NCBI GenBank assembly: GCA_045594885.1
Contig: JAZNZJ010000039.1
Span: 1-40,395 of the forward strand
From: Fimenecus sp045594885
GTDB lineage: Bacteria; Bacillota; Clostridia; Oscillospirales; Acutalibacteraceae
Length of the DNA stretch: 40,395 nucleotides
Reading direction: 5' to 3'
In this document: piece by piece, positions 7,658 through 15,879 of the stretch
How the letters are laid out: every line of letters starts with the position of its first letter
Numbering within the stretch: position 1 is the stretch's first letter
The notes under the pieces: model-generated
What the model was told of the DNA's origin: nothing
Databases searched by the model: none
The model's input: only the letters and a program-made list of their open reading frames with translations
Position numbers and translations under genes: made by a program

Positions 7658-7706
7658 TCTCCTTTCAAGGTGTCATATATATCACTCTGAAAGGAGAAAA
7701 AGTCAA
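7658..7706 (-). promoter_or_regulatory. Promoter of the DUF6809-like gene with inverted-repeat operator
   Basis: On the minus strand a -35 TTGACT (7706-7701) is 17 bases from a -10 GATATA (7683-7678). A perfect 10-bp inverted repeat, TCTCCTTTCA (7658-7667) and TGAAAGGAGA (7688-7697), brackets the -10; one arm lies in the spacer and the other covers the ribosome binding site. This looks like a repressor dimer site. Because one arm lies upstream of the predicted start of transcription, an RNA hairpin is less likely. Confidence 0.45.
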
Positions 7707-7738
7707 GTTGTTTTTATTTTGGATATAAGAATAAACTT

Positions 7739-7912
7739 TTATTTTTCTACAACTTCTTTAGGAAGTAACTTTAGCAATTCTTCGGCTATTTCTGTAGGAA
7801 TCATAGTAGCAGTTGTCATCGCTAATTTGTTAGCAATAATCGGACTGTATGCTATGACATATTTTTTTGTAAGATTGTGCCAAATAGGAAGAAGGGGCTT
7901 TCCATTAATACG
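7739..7912 (-). pseudogene. 3' remnant of a TIR-domain gene
   Basis: About 58 codons ending at a normal stop, reading INGKPLLPIWHNLTKKYV, then YSPIIANKLAMTTATM and IPTEIAEELLKLL. This matches my memory of the C-terminal part of bacterial TIR (TIR_2) domains, which carry a PIWH...YSP..A.K.A..T pattern followed by an IAE helix. The N-terminal part of the domain is missing: at about 7912 the frame runs into a phosphoesterase fragment. No start codon with a ribosome binding site precedes it. TIR proteins often serve in phage defence, so this may be debris of a defence gene. The family call rests on memory of the motif only. Confidence 0.5.
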
Positions 7913-8433
7913 CAATATTGAGTTGTACAAGCCAAGCCCTTGTAGCGTGTCATAGGAGAAGTGTAAATATCAATATTCTGATTTCTTACACCAAATGCAT
8001 TAGTATGGTCGTGACCGTTAAACATTGCCTTTGTAGAGCCTAGTTCAAGCATCTTTTCAAACATATCGTCTTCACCGTACCCGCAACCAACCTGTCTGCC
8101 AAGTTCGCCGATTATACCTTCAATATATTTGAAACTTTCTGTATCTTTGTAGTCGTTTTCACGGAATTCAGTCCATGCATCGTCCATTTCAACAAGAGGG
8201 ATATGGAAGAAAGCAAGAGATTTAACAACTTCTGCATCGGCATTGATTTTCTGATTTTCAGCGTTCATTCTGAGTATTTCAGATTCATACCATTCAACCT
8301 GATTAGGATGAATATTATCATATGTACCCTTGATGCTTTCAATGATGTTGTCTTTAATATAAGCCTGAGGATCAATTAAAATGATAGCCTGAGTAATAAT
8401 ACCTTTTGAGTTTTTAACTTCAATGGTGTGGTT
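7913..8433 (-). pseudogene. Internal fragment of a calcineurin-like phosphoesterase gene
   Basis: An open frame without a start of its own (a stop lies at 8434-8436) encodes about 170 residues with VEWYESEILRMN, LAFFHIPLVEMDDA, the metal-binding GHDH motif and IDIYTSPMTRYKGLA. It lacks the N-terminal D-x-H, GD and GNHD motifs and breaks off after TTQY. Its final 113 bases are nearly identical to the intact gene at 30784-32043, while the rest is much more diverged. The fragment is bounded by a glycosidase gene on one side and a TIR remnant on the other, so it is a double-ended relic, not a functional gene. Confidence 0.8.
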
Positions 8434-8437
8434 TTAG

Positions 8438-9961
8438 TTAATTCTTCGCAGAAGCGTGAATTATTTTGGATTTGTTTGCATAGCGAATCTCTATTTCAAT
8501 CGGCTTCTCGCACAGTGCGGTAATGCTCGGTTCATCATTTTCCGTTGCTCTTTCCTCACAAATGAGATCTATCGAAAGATCATTAAACGGATAATCCTTA
8601 ACACCATGCTTTTCAAGCAAACGGACGTCCCACACGATTTTATCTTCTCTTACATACGGGTGAATTCCAAAAACATATTCAAACAATATGCTTATTGGAA
8701 ATAGTCCTGACCATCCAACGAAATCTTTTTTTGCCGGAATACCTTTGTCAGAGCTTTCCGGCGCGTAGTTTTCATAAAGGGTTAGATCCTTTTTGAATAC
8801 AGCTATTACGTTTTCAAGGCAATTTCTTGCGATATCGTACGCGAGATCGTTATATCCGTTTTTCTCCAGCCCCTTGAGTACCATATAATTTGTAGGTGCC
8901 CATACACCGCCGCGCCAATATCCTCCGTCGCTTTTATATTCAGGGTGATCTGCCGCAAGCGTGGGGATTCGGCACGGGCGCTTGAACTCCTTCTCATTGT
9001 CCAAGTGAGCTACAAATCTATCGAGTCTTTCTTTGGGTATGATGTCCGCAAGGAGTGCCCAATATGCTCCCACCGACTTTACTCTGTTGAGCTCGCCCGT
9101 TTTCCAAAGATCGTAGTAAAAAGCATCCTCATTATGCCAAAGCTTTTCGTTTATCACAAGGGTGAGACTTTGAATCTCTTTTTCTAGAACAGATAGTTGT
9201 TCACCATCTGCGCGACCGATTATATCCGCGATGCGTAAAAGTATCTTTGCGGAAAGCACCTGCTGAATACACGCATCTACCCAAACCATATGACCGTGTG
9301 AAAATGCAACATGATATCCCCTTTCGAGGCGAGGCTGGTTATCCATTCCACATCCCCACCCAGTTGACCAGTATGTGCCGTCACGCCACGTCCTATGCTC
9401 CTTGAGCCACAGATGATATGCAAGAAGCGGATCAAAAATATTTTCAAGGCGATGTATATCTCCCGTCTGACAATAATACTCCCACTCTGACCAACCGAGA
9501 ATATTCGGTCCCGTTGAGGAAGGATCATTTCTTGAAAAATGCTCTCCCGGCTCATGCTCGCATAACTCACGACAGATAAAGCCGTCCTTATGCTGATGTG
9601 AATAAAAATTATCAAGCGTTTTTTGGAAGTTGAATGCGCGTGCCCCATATTTGCCAAACATAACTATGAAGGAGGAATCCCACATAAAGAGATATCCGTT
9701 AAAGGCTGTATCTATAAAGTTAGAAACAAATTTAGAGTGAGCATTTGACTGTCTAAGATTACCGAACGCTGTACGCCACGCAAAATCATAGCAAGCTATC
9801 ACGTCATCATGACCATTCCAAATTGGTTCAGGAAGCAAATGTGATATTTCTTCGTATTTTGGAAGAGCCGCGTTTTCAGCAGGCGTATTCAAAAATACAT
9901 TTGCATCAACAATGGGCGATTTATTGTAAGTAATATCTTGATTTATTTGAAAATTTGCCAT
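8438..9961 (-). CDS. MGH1/GH63-like glycoside hydrolase
   Basis: A 507-residue (alpha/alpha)6-barrel glycosidase of the MGH1-like (GH63-related) type, a group including mannosylglycerate and glucosylglycerate hydrolases and trehalase-like enzymes. Motifs: MWDSSF near residue 93, GCGMDNQPR near 203-211 (probable catalytic Asp region), GGYWRGGVWAPTNYM near 345 and KDFVGWSGL near 409. There is no signal peptide, so it should act in the cytoplasm on an imported oligosaccharide or glucoside. The start is supported by AAGGGGGT before the ATG, and a good promoter lies upstream. The stop falls at the edge of a phosphoesterase relic, but the protein looks complete. By eye its base composition is richer in G+C than most neighbours. 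The exact substrate is uncertain. Confidence 0.8.
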   Translation of the reverse strand: MANFQINQDITYNKSPIVDANVFLNTPAENAALPKYEEISHLLPEPIWNGHDDVIACYDFAWRTAFGNLRQSNAHSKFVSNFIDTAFNGYLFMWDSSFIVMFGKYGARAFNFQKTLDNFYSHQHKDGFICRELCEHEPGEHFSRNDPSSTGPNILGWSEWEYYCQTGDIHRLENIFDPLLAYHLWLKEHRTWRDGTYWSTGWGCGMDNQPRLERGYHVAFSHGHMVWVDACIQQVLSAKILLRIADIIGRADGEQLSVLEKEIQSLTLVINEKLWHNEDAFYYDLWKTGELNRVKSVGAYWALLADIIPKERLDRFVAHLDNEKEFKRPCRIPTLAADHPEYKSDGGYWRGGVWAPTNYMVLKGLEKNGYNDLAYDIARNCLENVIAVFKKDLTLYENYAPESSDKGIPAKKDFVGWSGLFPISILFEYVFGIHPYVREDKIVWDVRLLEKHGVKDYPFNDLSIDLICEERATENDEPSITALCEKPIEIEIRYANKSKIIHASAKN

Positions 9962-9991
9962 AATCGTACCCCCTTCACGTTTACTTTAATA

Positions 9992-10020
9992 ATTTTACCA
10001 TAAACTCAATCTTTTTTCAA
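9992..10020 (-). promoter_or_regulatory. Promoter of the MGH1-like glycosidase gene
   Basis: On the minus strand, -35 TTGAAA (10020-10015) and -10 TAAAAT (9997-9992) are separated by exactly 17 bases and lie just over 30 bases before the ATG at 9961. The gene could therefore be transcribed separately from the AraC gene behind it. Confidence 0.55.
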
Positions 10021-10082
10021 TGAAGCAGAAGCCTTAACTTGATAATAAGGTTTCAAGTCTGTCATTTTTTTATTATTGTCTT

Positions 10083-10880
10083 TTAAGATTTTCTAAAAGC
10101 AGAGGGAGAAACTCCGTACCTATTACGAAACGCACGATTGAAGGTGCGTATTGTGGAGAAGCCGCACAGATACGAAATTTCGGTTATAGAATAGTTTTTA
10201 TTTTTCAGCATCTGCTCCGCGTCTGTAAGCCGTAAGGAATTTATATAATCACAGAAGTTCATACACACGCGCGAACTGAATATATGCGAAATTGTACTTC
10301 TGCTTAGATGTAAATTTTTAGAAATCTGCTCTACTGTAATATTTTCTTTATAGTGCGCTTTACAATATTGTAATATTTGAAAAACAGTATCATGATTCAT
10401 AGTTCTTTTTTCAATTTCGTAGAACTTAAGCAACTTGCCAAAAAGCGCTGTTAAATATGCCTCTATAATCAAACTGTATCCATCTCTCACAAATTCTTTC
10501 ATAGCAGTTTCTAACAGATGTATCATATTATCGTCACCATTTTCTTCAAAATGCCATAACGCACAACTCGGTGCACCCTCACCAAAAATATTATTATAAC
10601 CATGCAGAGTGGAAGGTTTTATGATAATCACAAAATATTCGCCGTCTAAGCATTCATTGTAATGATGTACCTGATTTGGGAAAACCAGAAAAAAAGAATT
10701 TTCGAGCAAAGTGTACTTTTTGCCATCGCTATACGCTGTTCCGCCACCTTTTTTAACGAAGACAAGTTCTATATCGTCGTGAATATGTGCAGGAAAATTG
10801 AGATTTTTTCTTCTTTCAAAAATTATTTGCCTTTTAACTTCCCTGAATATTTTTTTCATTTGCATCACCGTTTTTTGCAC
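10083..10880 (-). CDS. AraC-family transcriptional regulator
   Basis: A 265-residue regulator. The N-terminal cupin-like sensor (about 20-100) contains HIHDDIELVFVKKGGG and FPNQVHHYNE. The C-terminal AraC double HTH (about 165-263) contains ITVEQISKNLHLSRSTISHI and the family signature EISYLCGFSTIRTFNRAFR with YGVSPSAFR. Such proteins bind a sugar or glycoside and activate nearby catabolic genes. It is divergent from the GH3 gene and upstream of the MGH1-like gene on the same strand, so both are likely targets. The start is uncertain: GTG at 10880 has only a weak site; ATGs at 10865 and 10859 are alternatives. Confidence 0.9.
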   Translation of the reverse strand: MQKTVMQMKKIFREVKRQIIFERRKNLNFPAHIHDDIELVFVKKGGGTAYSDGKKYTLLENSFFLVFPNQVHHYNECLDGEYFVIIIKPSTLHGYNNIFGEGAPSCALWHFEENGDDNMIHLLETAMKEFVRDGYSLIIEAYLTALFGKLLKFYEIEKRTMNHDTVFQILQYCKAHYKENITVEQISKNLHLSRSTISHIFSSRVCMNFCDYINSLRLTDAEQMLKNKNYSITEISYLCGFSTIRTFNRAFRNRYGVSPSAFRKS

Positions 10881-10909
10881 TTTTTGTCCGAAATCTGCAA
10901 CTTATTTAC

Positions 10910-10938
10910 TTGTATTATAACGCTATTTGTCTTATAAT
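10910..10938 (+). promoter_or_regulatory. Promoter of the GH3 gene
   Basis: -35 TTGTAT (10910-10915), a 17-base spacer and a perfect -10 TATAAT (10933-10938). The predicted transcript starts near 10945, about 28 bases before the ATG at 10973. It overlaps almost completely a minus-strand promoter. Confidence 0.65.
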
Positions 10939-10942
10939 GCAA
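10914..10942 (-). promoter_or_regulatory. Promoter of the AraC regulator, face to face with the GH3 promoter
   Basis: Reading the minus strand: -35 TTGCAT (10942-10937), a 17-base spacer and a perfect -10 TATAAT (10919-10914). Each promoter's -10 overlaps the -35 of the opposite one, so two polymerases cannot occupy the region together. The transcript would start about 27 bases before the GTG at 10880. Confidence 0.6.
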
Positions 10943-10972
10943 CTAGAATATGTATTTTCAGGAGGAACGCTT

Positions 10973-13297
10973 ATGAATATTATGCGAAAAAGCAATAAAA
11001 TCCAAGCAGAAAAATGGGCACGATACAAGTACAATCTTACAACCAATATCGGCGAAAACGGAAAGCGTCTTACAGGCTGCAAGGAACATATCGAGCTTTC
11101 GAGAAAAGTAGCCGGCGAAGGCATGGTATTGCTTGAAAACAACGGATTGCTTCCTCTTAAAGAAAATACTGCCGTTGCTCTTTTTGGTATTGGTAGCATT
11201 GACTATGTTAAGGGCGGTGGCGGAAGCGGTAAGGTTTATAGCGAACACGTCCGCAACATTTATGAGGGTTTTATTTGTAAGAGTCCAAAATTCTCGGTTT
11301 TCGAGCCGTTAACGAAATATTATTACGATTACGCTCTTCCGCTTCTTCCTGAGTATGACGGAGATAAGCTTTTTCCCGAAATCGAAGTTCCAAACGAGCT
11401 CATAATTGAGGCGGCAGAAAATTCCGATGTTGCGATTATTACTATACACCGTTTTTCCGGCGAGGGCTGGGATCGTTCAAGCGAAAAAGGCGACTTTTAT
11501 CTAACTGATACCGAGCACAAAATGGTAAACGATGTTACTGCCGCTTTTGACCACAGTGTTGTGGTTTTAGATGTTGGCGGAATGATAGATGTTTCTTGGA
11601 TAAAAAACAACCCTAAAATAGATGCGGTGCTCCTTGCGTGGCAGGCAGGTATGGAAGGTGGACTTGCCATCGCTGACATTCTGTGCGGCGATGTAAATCC
11701 TTCCGGTAAACTGGTAGATACATTTGCGAAAGAATTTGCCGATTATCCTTCTGCTGATACTTTTAATGAAAGCAAAGATTATGTTGATTATTTTGAAGAT
11801 ATTTATGTAGGTTACCGCTATTTTGAAACCATACCGGGTGCAAGTGAAAAAGTTGTATATCCGTTTGGTTACGGCCTTTCTTATACCGAGTTTTTTATCA
11901 GCAAACCGATTGCAACCTTAAAAAACGATAAAATTACAATCAAAACCTCGGTTAAAAATATAGGTAAAGTTTCAGGCAAGGAAGTTGTTCAATGTTACTT
12001 CTCAGCCCCGCAAGGCATACTTGGCAAAAGTAAAATTTCGCTGGTAGGCTTCAAAAAGACGAAGTTGTTATCCCCTGGCGATACACAGGATATAGTAATT
12101 GAATTTAATGTGGCTGATATGTCTAGCTATGATGACCTTGGCAAACTTAAAATGTCGGCATATGTGTTAGAGCAAGGGGAATATACGTTTTATGTAGGTA
12201 ACAACTGTCGGAATTTAATTGCCGCCGACTACCGTTATACAGTTGATGCAAAATTTGTTATAGCACAGCAACTAGCTCAAAAATGTGCACCTAACAAACT
12301 TGAAAAACGCCTTCTTGCAGACGGGAGTTTTGAATCTTTGCCGTCGTTTAAAATAAAAGAGTATGACATTAAACCCTTTGTAAATACTGCTACCATTCCC
12401 GAAAATGAAAAACCATTTATGCTGATAGATGTAGCAAACGGCAAAGTTACATTAGATCAGTTTTTAACCCAACTGACACAAGACGAGCTAGTAAGCCTGG
12501 TAGGTGGCACTGCTAACCGCAGCGTTGCTAATACATCAGGCTTTGGCGGAATCGATAGATTGGGAATACCCGCAATTATGACCGCCGATGGCCCTGCCGG
12601 CATCCGGATCGAACCTAAGGTTGGCATTCCGACAACTGCATGGCCATGTGCAACTCTGATTGCATGTACTTGGGATACTGATCTTGCCTTTGAGTTAGGT
12701 AAGGCCGGTGGTCTTGAGGCAAAAGAAAACGGTATTGCCATCTGGCTTACCCCTGCGCTGAATATTCACCGCAACCCGCTTTGCGGTAGGAATTTTGAAT
12801 ATTTCAGCGAAGACCCTGTTATATCAGGGGAATTTGCCGCTGCAAAGGTAAACGGAATGCAAAGCGTGGGTACTGCGGCAAGTGCCAAGCATTTTGCTGC
12901 AAATAACAAAGAAGTTAATCGATTTTATAGTGATAGCCGCATTTCTGAGCGTGCCCTACGCGAAATATACTTAAAAGGCTTCGAAATTTGCGTTAAAAAG
13001 TCGCAACCACTAACAATCATGACATCATATAACATTATAAATAGTCGGCGTTGTTGCGAAAGTTATGAGCAGCTACAAGGAATTTTACGCGATGAATGGG
13101 GCTTTGATGGTATGATAACTACCGATTGGGGCGTTCCTTGCGACCAAGCACATTGTGTGCTTGCAGGCAACGATATCCGCATGCCCGTCGGACTGCCTGA
13201 TACCATCACCAAAGCTTTGAATGAAGGCCGTTTACAGCGAGGCCATTTGGAAATGTGCGCAAAACGGATCTTAGAAATGTTCTTAAAACTTGATTGA
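10973..13297 (+). CDS. GH3 beta-glucosidase with permuted domain order
   Basis: A 774-residue family 3 glycosidase, predicted to release beta-linked glucose. The usual order is reversed: the (alpha/beta)6 domain comes first (GMVLLENNGLLPL, then FGIGSIDYVKGGGGSGKVY), then a fibronectin-III-like domain (about 320-430), and the TIM barrel last, with MTADGPAGIR, GRNFEYFSEDP, KHFAANN and the nucleophile motif MITTDWG (Asp near 718). This order is known from rumen enzymes of Ruminococcus albus and Butyrivibrio. The start at 10973 is set by AGGAGG seven bases ahead; the longer in-frame ORF begins inside the promoter. No signal peptide is seen, so it is cytoplasmic. It is monocistronic, ending at a perfect hairpin, and probably controlled by the divergent AraC protein. 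Confidence 0.93.
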   Translation: MNIMRKSNKIQAEKWARYKYNLTTNIGENGKRLTGCKEHIELSRKVAGEGMVLLENNGLLPLKENTAVALFGIGSIDYVKGGGGSGKVYSEHVRNIYEGFICKSPKFSVFEPLTKYYYDYALPLLPEYDGDKLFPEIEVPNELIIEAAENSDVAIITIHRFSGEGWDRSSEKGDFYLTDTEHKMVNDVTAAFDHSVVVLDVGGMIDVSWIKNNPKIDAVLLAWQAGMEGGLAIADILCGDVNPSGKLVDTFAKEFADYPSADTFNESKDYVDYFEDIYVGYRYFETIPGASEKVVYPFGYGLSYTEFFISKPIATLKNDKITIKTSVKNIGKVSGKEVVQCYFSAPQGILGKSKISLVGFKKTKLLSPGDTQDIVIEFNVADMSSYDDLGKLKMSAYVLEQGEYTFYVGNNCRNLIAADYRYTVDAKFVIAQQLAQKCAPNKLEKRLLADGSFESLPSFKIKEYDIKPFVNTATIPENEKPFMLIDVANGKVTLDQFLTQLTQDELVSLVGGTANRSVANTSGFGGIDRLGIPAIMTADGPAGIRIEPKVGIPTTAWPCATLIACTWDTDLAFELGKAGGLEAKENGIAIWLTPALNIHRNPLCGRNFEYFSEDPVISGEFAAAKVNGMQSVGTAASAKHFAANNKEVNRFYSDSRISERALREIYLKGFEICVKKSQPLTIMTSYNIINSRRCCESYEQLQGILRDEWGFDGMITTDWGVPCDQAHCVLAGNDIRMPVGLPDTITKALNEGRLQRGHLEMCAKRILEMFLKLD

Positions 13298-13302
13298 TAT
13301 TC

Positions 13303-13350
13303 TATACACAACAAAAGCGAGGTGAAATCACCTCGCTTTTGTTGTGTATA
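13303..13350. terminator. Perfect 23-bp hairpin terminator between convergent genes
   Basis: Arm 13303-13325 (TATACACAACAAAAGCGAGG plus TGA) pairs without mismatch with 13328-13350. The A/T-rich outer ends provide weak U tracts in both directions. It separates the GH3 gene (plus) from the GH31 gene (minus) and should stop transcription both ways. Confidence 0.85.
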
Positions 13351-13416
13351 AAAACCGCTGAAGAATTTACAGAATGAATGTAAGAATTCTTTCGTTTTCA
13401 GCACCATTGGTACATG

Positions 13417-15798
13417 TTATGCCATTTTCAGCACCTCTTCTATAGGCCCTCTGAAGCACTCCTGCTCCATAGGAATTTCATCATTTAAATTATTGATAAA
13501 TGAATTGAATTTATCTGCCTTGAGAGAAACAGGGAGCTGATATTTTGTAACAAGCTCAATTACCGCTTCTCTCTTATCGCGGTTAGTTCTTGCGGTAAAG
13601 CTTTCAAAAATAACTTCTGCTGAATCCTTGGGTGAAACACCGTTAAGAGTGATTTCAATTCTGTTCTCTGTCTTTTTGATTTCAGCATTTGCTTTCTTGC
13701 CGTTTACCTTTACGCTGATATCCTCAGCATCAGCCACATCCTCAAAAATGAGGGTGTAGTTTCTTTCACAGGGTATCACTGTACAATCACCCTCTGCGGC
13801 GCAGATATCGAATTTAAGGGTATTGTTCTTTTCGCTGACAGTATATCTTGTGATTGCAAAGTTCCCATTTTTGAACTCATTGCTGAAGCCGTCGTCCTCG
13901 TAAAGCTCAAAGGTGTTATTACCTCTGTAAATGCGAAGAACCATATCACTTGGATTTTCACTTGAATTATCTCTGTCATTTGCCGAGAGAGGTATAATTG
14001 CTCCTTCTTTAGCAAGAACAGGAATGCTTTCAATGCCGCGATACATTGTGATTTTCTGACCGCCGTTATAAATTGCACCTGTGTAAATATCTGTCCATCT
14101 GCCTTCAGGAAGCCATACCTCTGTTGATGCAAGATAGGTTTTTGAATTTATCTTTCGTGTTATAGGTGCAACCATAAGCTCTGAGCCGAAGAGATACTGA
14201 TTTTTAACCTCATATGCCTGAGGAGCCTCAGGGTATTCATAATACATAGGCTCACAGAGTGCTATACAGTTCTTATGTGTACGGTAATTCATTGAGTAAA
14301 GATACGGGATAAAGGAGTGACGCTGACGAAGGCAATCAGTAACAATAACCTCAGCCTGAAAATTATGCTTCCAGGGTTCTTTACCCATAAATTCATTGTT
14401 TGTTGAGTGAAGCCTCATAATCGGATTAAAAAGGCCGTACTGCACCCAACGTATGTAAAGCTCATCATCCTTGCTTTTTCTCATATGCCCGCCGATGTCG
14501 TGGCTCCACCAGGTATAGCCCACATTAGTGGCAGTATTGGTAAAATAAGGCTGGAAGCGAAGACTTTTCCAAGAAACATGTGTGTCACCTGAAAAGCCGA
14601 GAGGATATCTGTGAGAGCCTACCTCAGCAAAACGGGAGAGGATAAGAGGTCTCTTTTCTCCTGTTTCGTTGGCAAGCGTATGATAATGGTTGAGTGCCCA
14701 AAGAGGGTCAAGGTTTTTCATCTTTGAGTTTTTGCCCTGTTGCCAGTCAATCCACCAGAAATCAACTCCGTCATTCTCATAGGGCTTGTGGATAAGATTA
14801 AAATAAGCATCTACAAATTTCGGGTCTGTTATGTCAAACTCTACTGTTTTTCTTGTAGCAGGGTCCACACCCATAGCCTTTGCCACGTCTTCATACATAT
14901 TCTCGAAGAAACGTATGCCCTGAGCAGGATGAAGATTAACGGTTATGCGAAGATTCTTATCTTTAAGCCACTTAAGGAATTCCTTATAATCGGGGAAAAG
15001 CTCTGTATTCCAGCTGTAACCTGTCCAACCGTCGCCTTCAAAAGCAGTGCCGTCAGAATTGCCAAAACGTTTCTTTACATCTACCCAGTGCCAATCCATA
15101 TCTATAGTAGCAACGGTAAGAGGAATTCCTTTATTTATGAATTTCTGCATAAGGTCTTTGTATTCCTGCTGAGTGTATGCCTTGTATCTGCTCCACCAGT
15201 TACCAAGGCAGTAACGGGGTACAAGAGGCACCTGACCGCAAAGGGAGAAGAAATCCTTAAGACAGCCTCTGTAGTCGTGGCCGTAGGCGAAATAGTATTC
15301 ATCCTTGGTCACCATTCTTTCGCCGATAGTGCCGTCCTCATTGAGAATAAGGCTCTTGCTGTCATCAATGACGGAAACACCGTCCATTGACATAAGTCCG
15401 TTTCCGATTTTTGTTCTGCCGTCAACATCATCAAGAGTACGGTATGTACCCTTGAGGTTGCCACTTTTAAATTCCGAAACTTTTTTCCCACCGGCAAGAG
15501 AAATGCTTGCCATTTTTCTTTTAGCGGTATCATATTCGTAAACAGTATCAGAGGTTGAAATAATGACCGTGTCACCGTTTTCTTTTATATCAAAGTCCGG
15601 TTTATCAAAATTTCTGTTTATAACGGACTGTGTAGGTTCATCGGTAAAGCTACCGTTTTTGTTATATTCGACTCTCAGAAGTCTTGATGTAAGAACCGAA
15701 AATCTTATGTTGTTTTTAATAAAAACAAATTTTTCGTCAGTTTTACTGTCCGACTTCCATCCGAATGTTTTTAAAAAGTACTCTGTTGTGTTGTTCAT
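13417..15798 (-). CDS. GH31 alpha-glucosidase-type glycoside hydrolase
   Basis: A 793-residue family 31 enzyme. After an N-terminal beta-sandwich (about 1-200), the (beta/alpha)8 barrel carries the nucleophile motif WWIDWQQG (Asp near 351) and the acid/base motif GFSGDTH (Asp near 405). C-terminal beta domains contain the GH31-associated IYRGNNTFELYEDDG segment. Members hydrolyse alpha-glucosides or alpha-xylosides; the specificity here is not clear. I chose the ATG at 15798 because GAAAGGGG lies seven bases upstream; the in-frame start at 15858 lacks a good site. No signal peptide. It is the last gene of the 21548-to-13417 minus-strand run, 81 bases after the phosphatase gene. Confidence 0.93.
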   Translation of the reverse strand: MNNTTEYFLKTFGWKSDSKTDEKFVFIKNNIRFSVLTSRLLRVEYNKNGSFTDEPTQSVINRNFDKPDFDIKENGDTVIISTSDTVYEYDTAKRKMASISLAGGKKVSEFKSGNLKGTYRTLDDVDGRTKIGNGLMSMDGVSVIDDSKSLILNEDGTIGERMVTKDEYYFAYGHDYRGCLKDFFSLCGQVPLVPRYCLGNWWSRYKAYTQQEYKDLMQKFINKGIPLTVATIDMDWHWVDVKKRFGNSDGTAFEGDGWTGYSWNTELFPDYKEFLKWLKDKNLRITVNLHPAQGIRFFENMYEDVAKAMGVDPATRKTVEFDITDPKFVDAYFNLIHKPYENDGVDFWWIDWQQGKNSKMKNLDPLWALNHYHTLANETGEKRPLILSRFAEVGSHRYPLGFSGDTHVSWKSLRFQPYFTNTATNVGYTWWSHDIGGHMRKSKDDELYIRWVQYGLFNPIMRLHSTNNEFMGKEPWKHNFQAEVIVTDCLRQRHSFIPYLYSMNYRTHKNCIALCEPMYYEYPEAPQAYEVKNQYLFGSELMVAPITRKINSKTYLASTEVWLPEGRWTDIYTGAIYNGGQKITMYRGIESIPVLAKEGAIIPLSANDRDNSSENPSDMVLRIYRGNNTFELYEDDGFSNEFKNGNFAITRYTVSEKNNTLKFDICAAEGDCTVIPCERNYTLIFEDVADAEDISVKVNGKKANAEIKKTENRIEITLNGVSPKDSAEVIFESFTARTNRDKREAVIELVTKYQLPVSLKADKFNSFINNLNDEIPMEQECFRGPIEEVLKMA

Positions 15799-15879
15799 GG
15801 CTTTTACCCCTTTCGTTTCAACCATTTGTTCAAAGAACTTGTAGAAGAGCTTCGTCACAGAGATTTGTTATGCACTAAT

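Noticed and set aside
1..7700. Prophage
   Set aside because: No capsid, terminase, tail or lysis genes are visible; the recombinases plus primase fit a small integrative element, although the left part is outside the window.
7852..8268. Functional 138-residue phosphoesterase
   Set aside because: It has no start signal, lacks the N-terminal metal-binding motifs and ends in unrelated frame after the homologous part; it is a relic.
10029..10053. Terminator between the AraC and MGH1-like genes
   Set aside because: The CCTTA/TAAGG stem is short, and no adequate T run follows on the minus strand.
10910..10972. Longer N-terminus of the GH3 protein
   Set aside because: The extra codons overlap the promoter -35/-10 region; AGGAGG directs the start at 10973.
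14740..15390. 216-codon plus-strand ORF
   Set aside because: It is antisense to the well-supported GH31 gene, lacks a ribosome binding site and has no family motifs.
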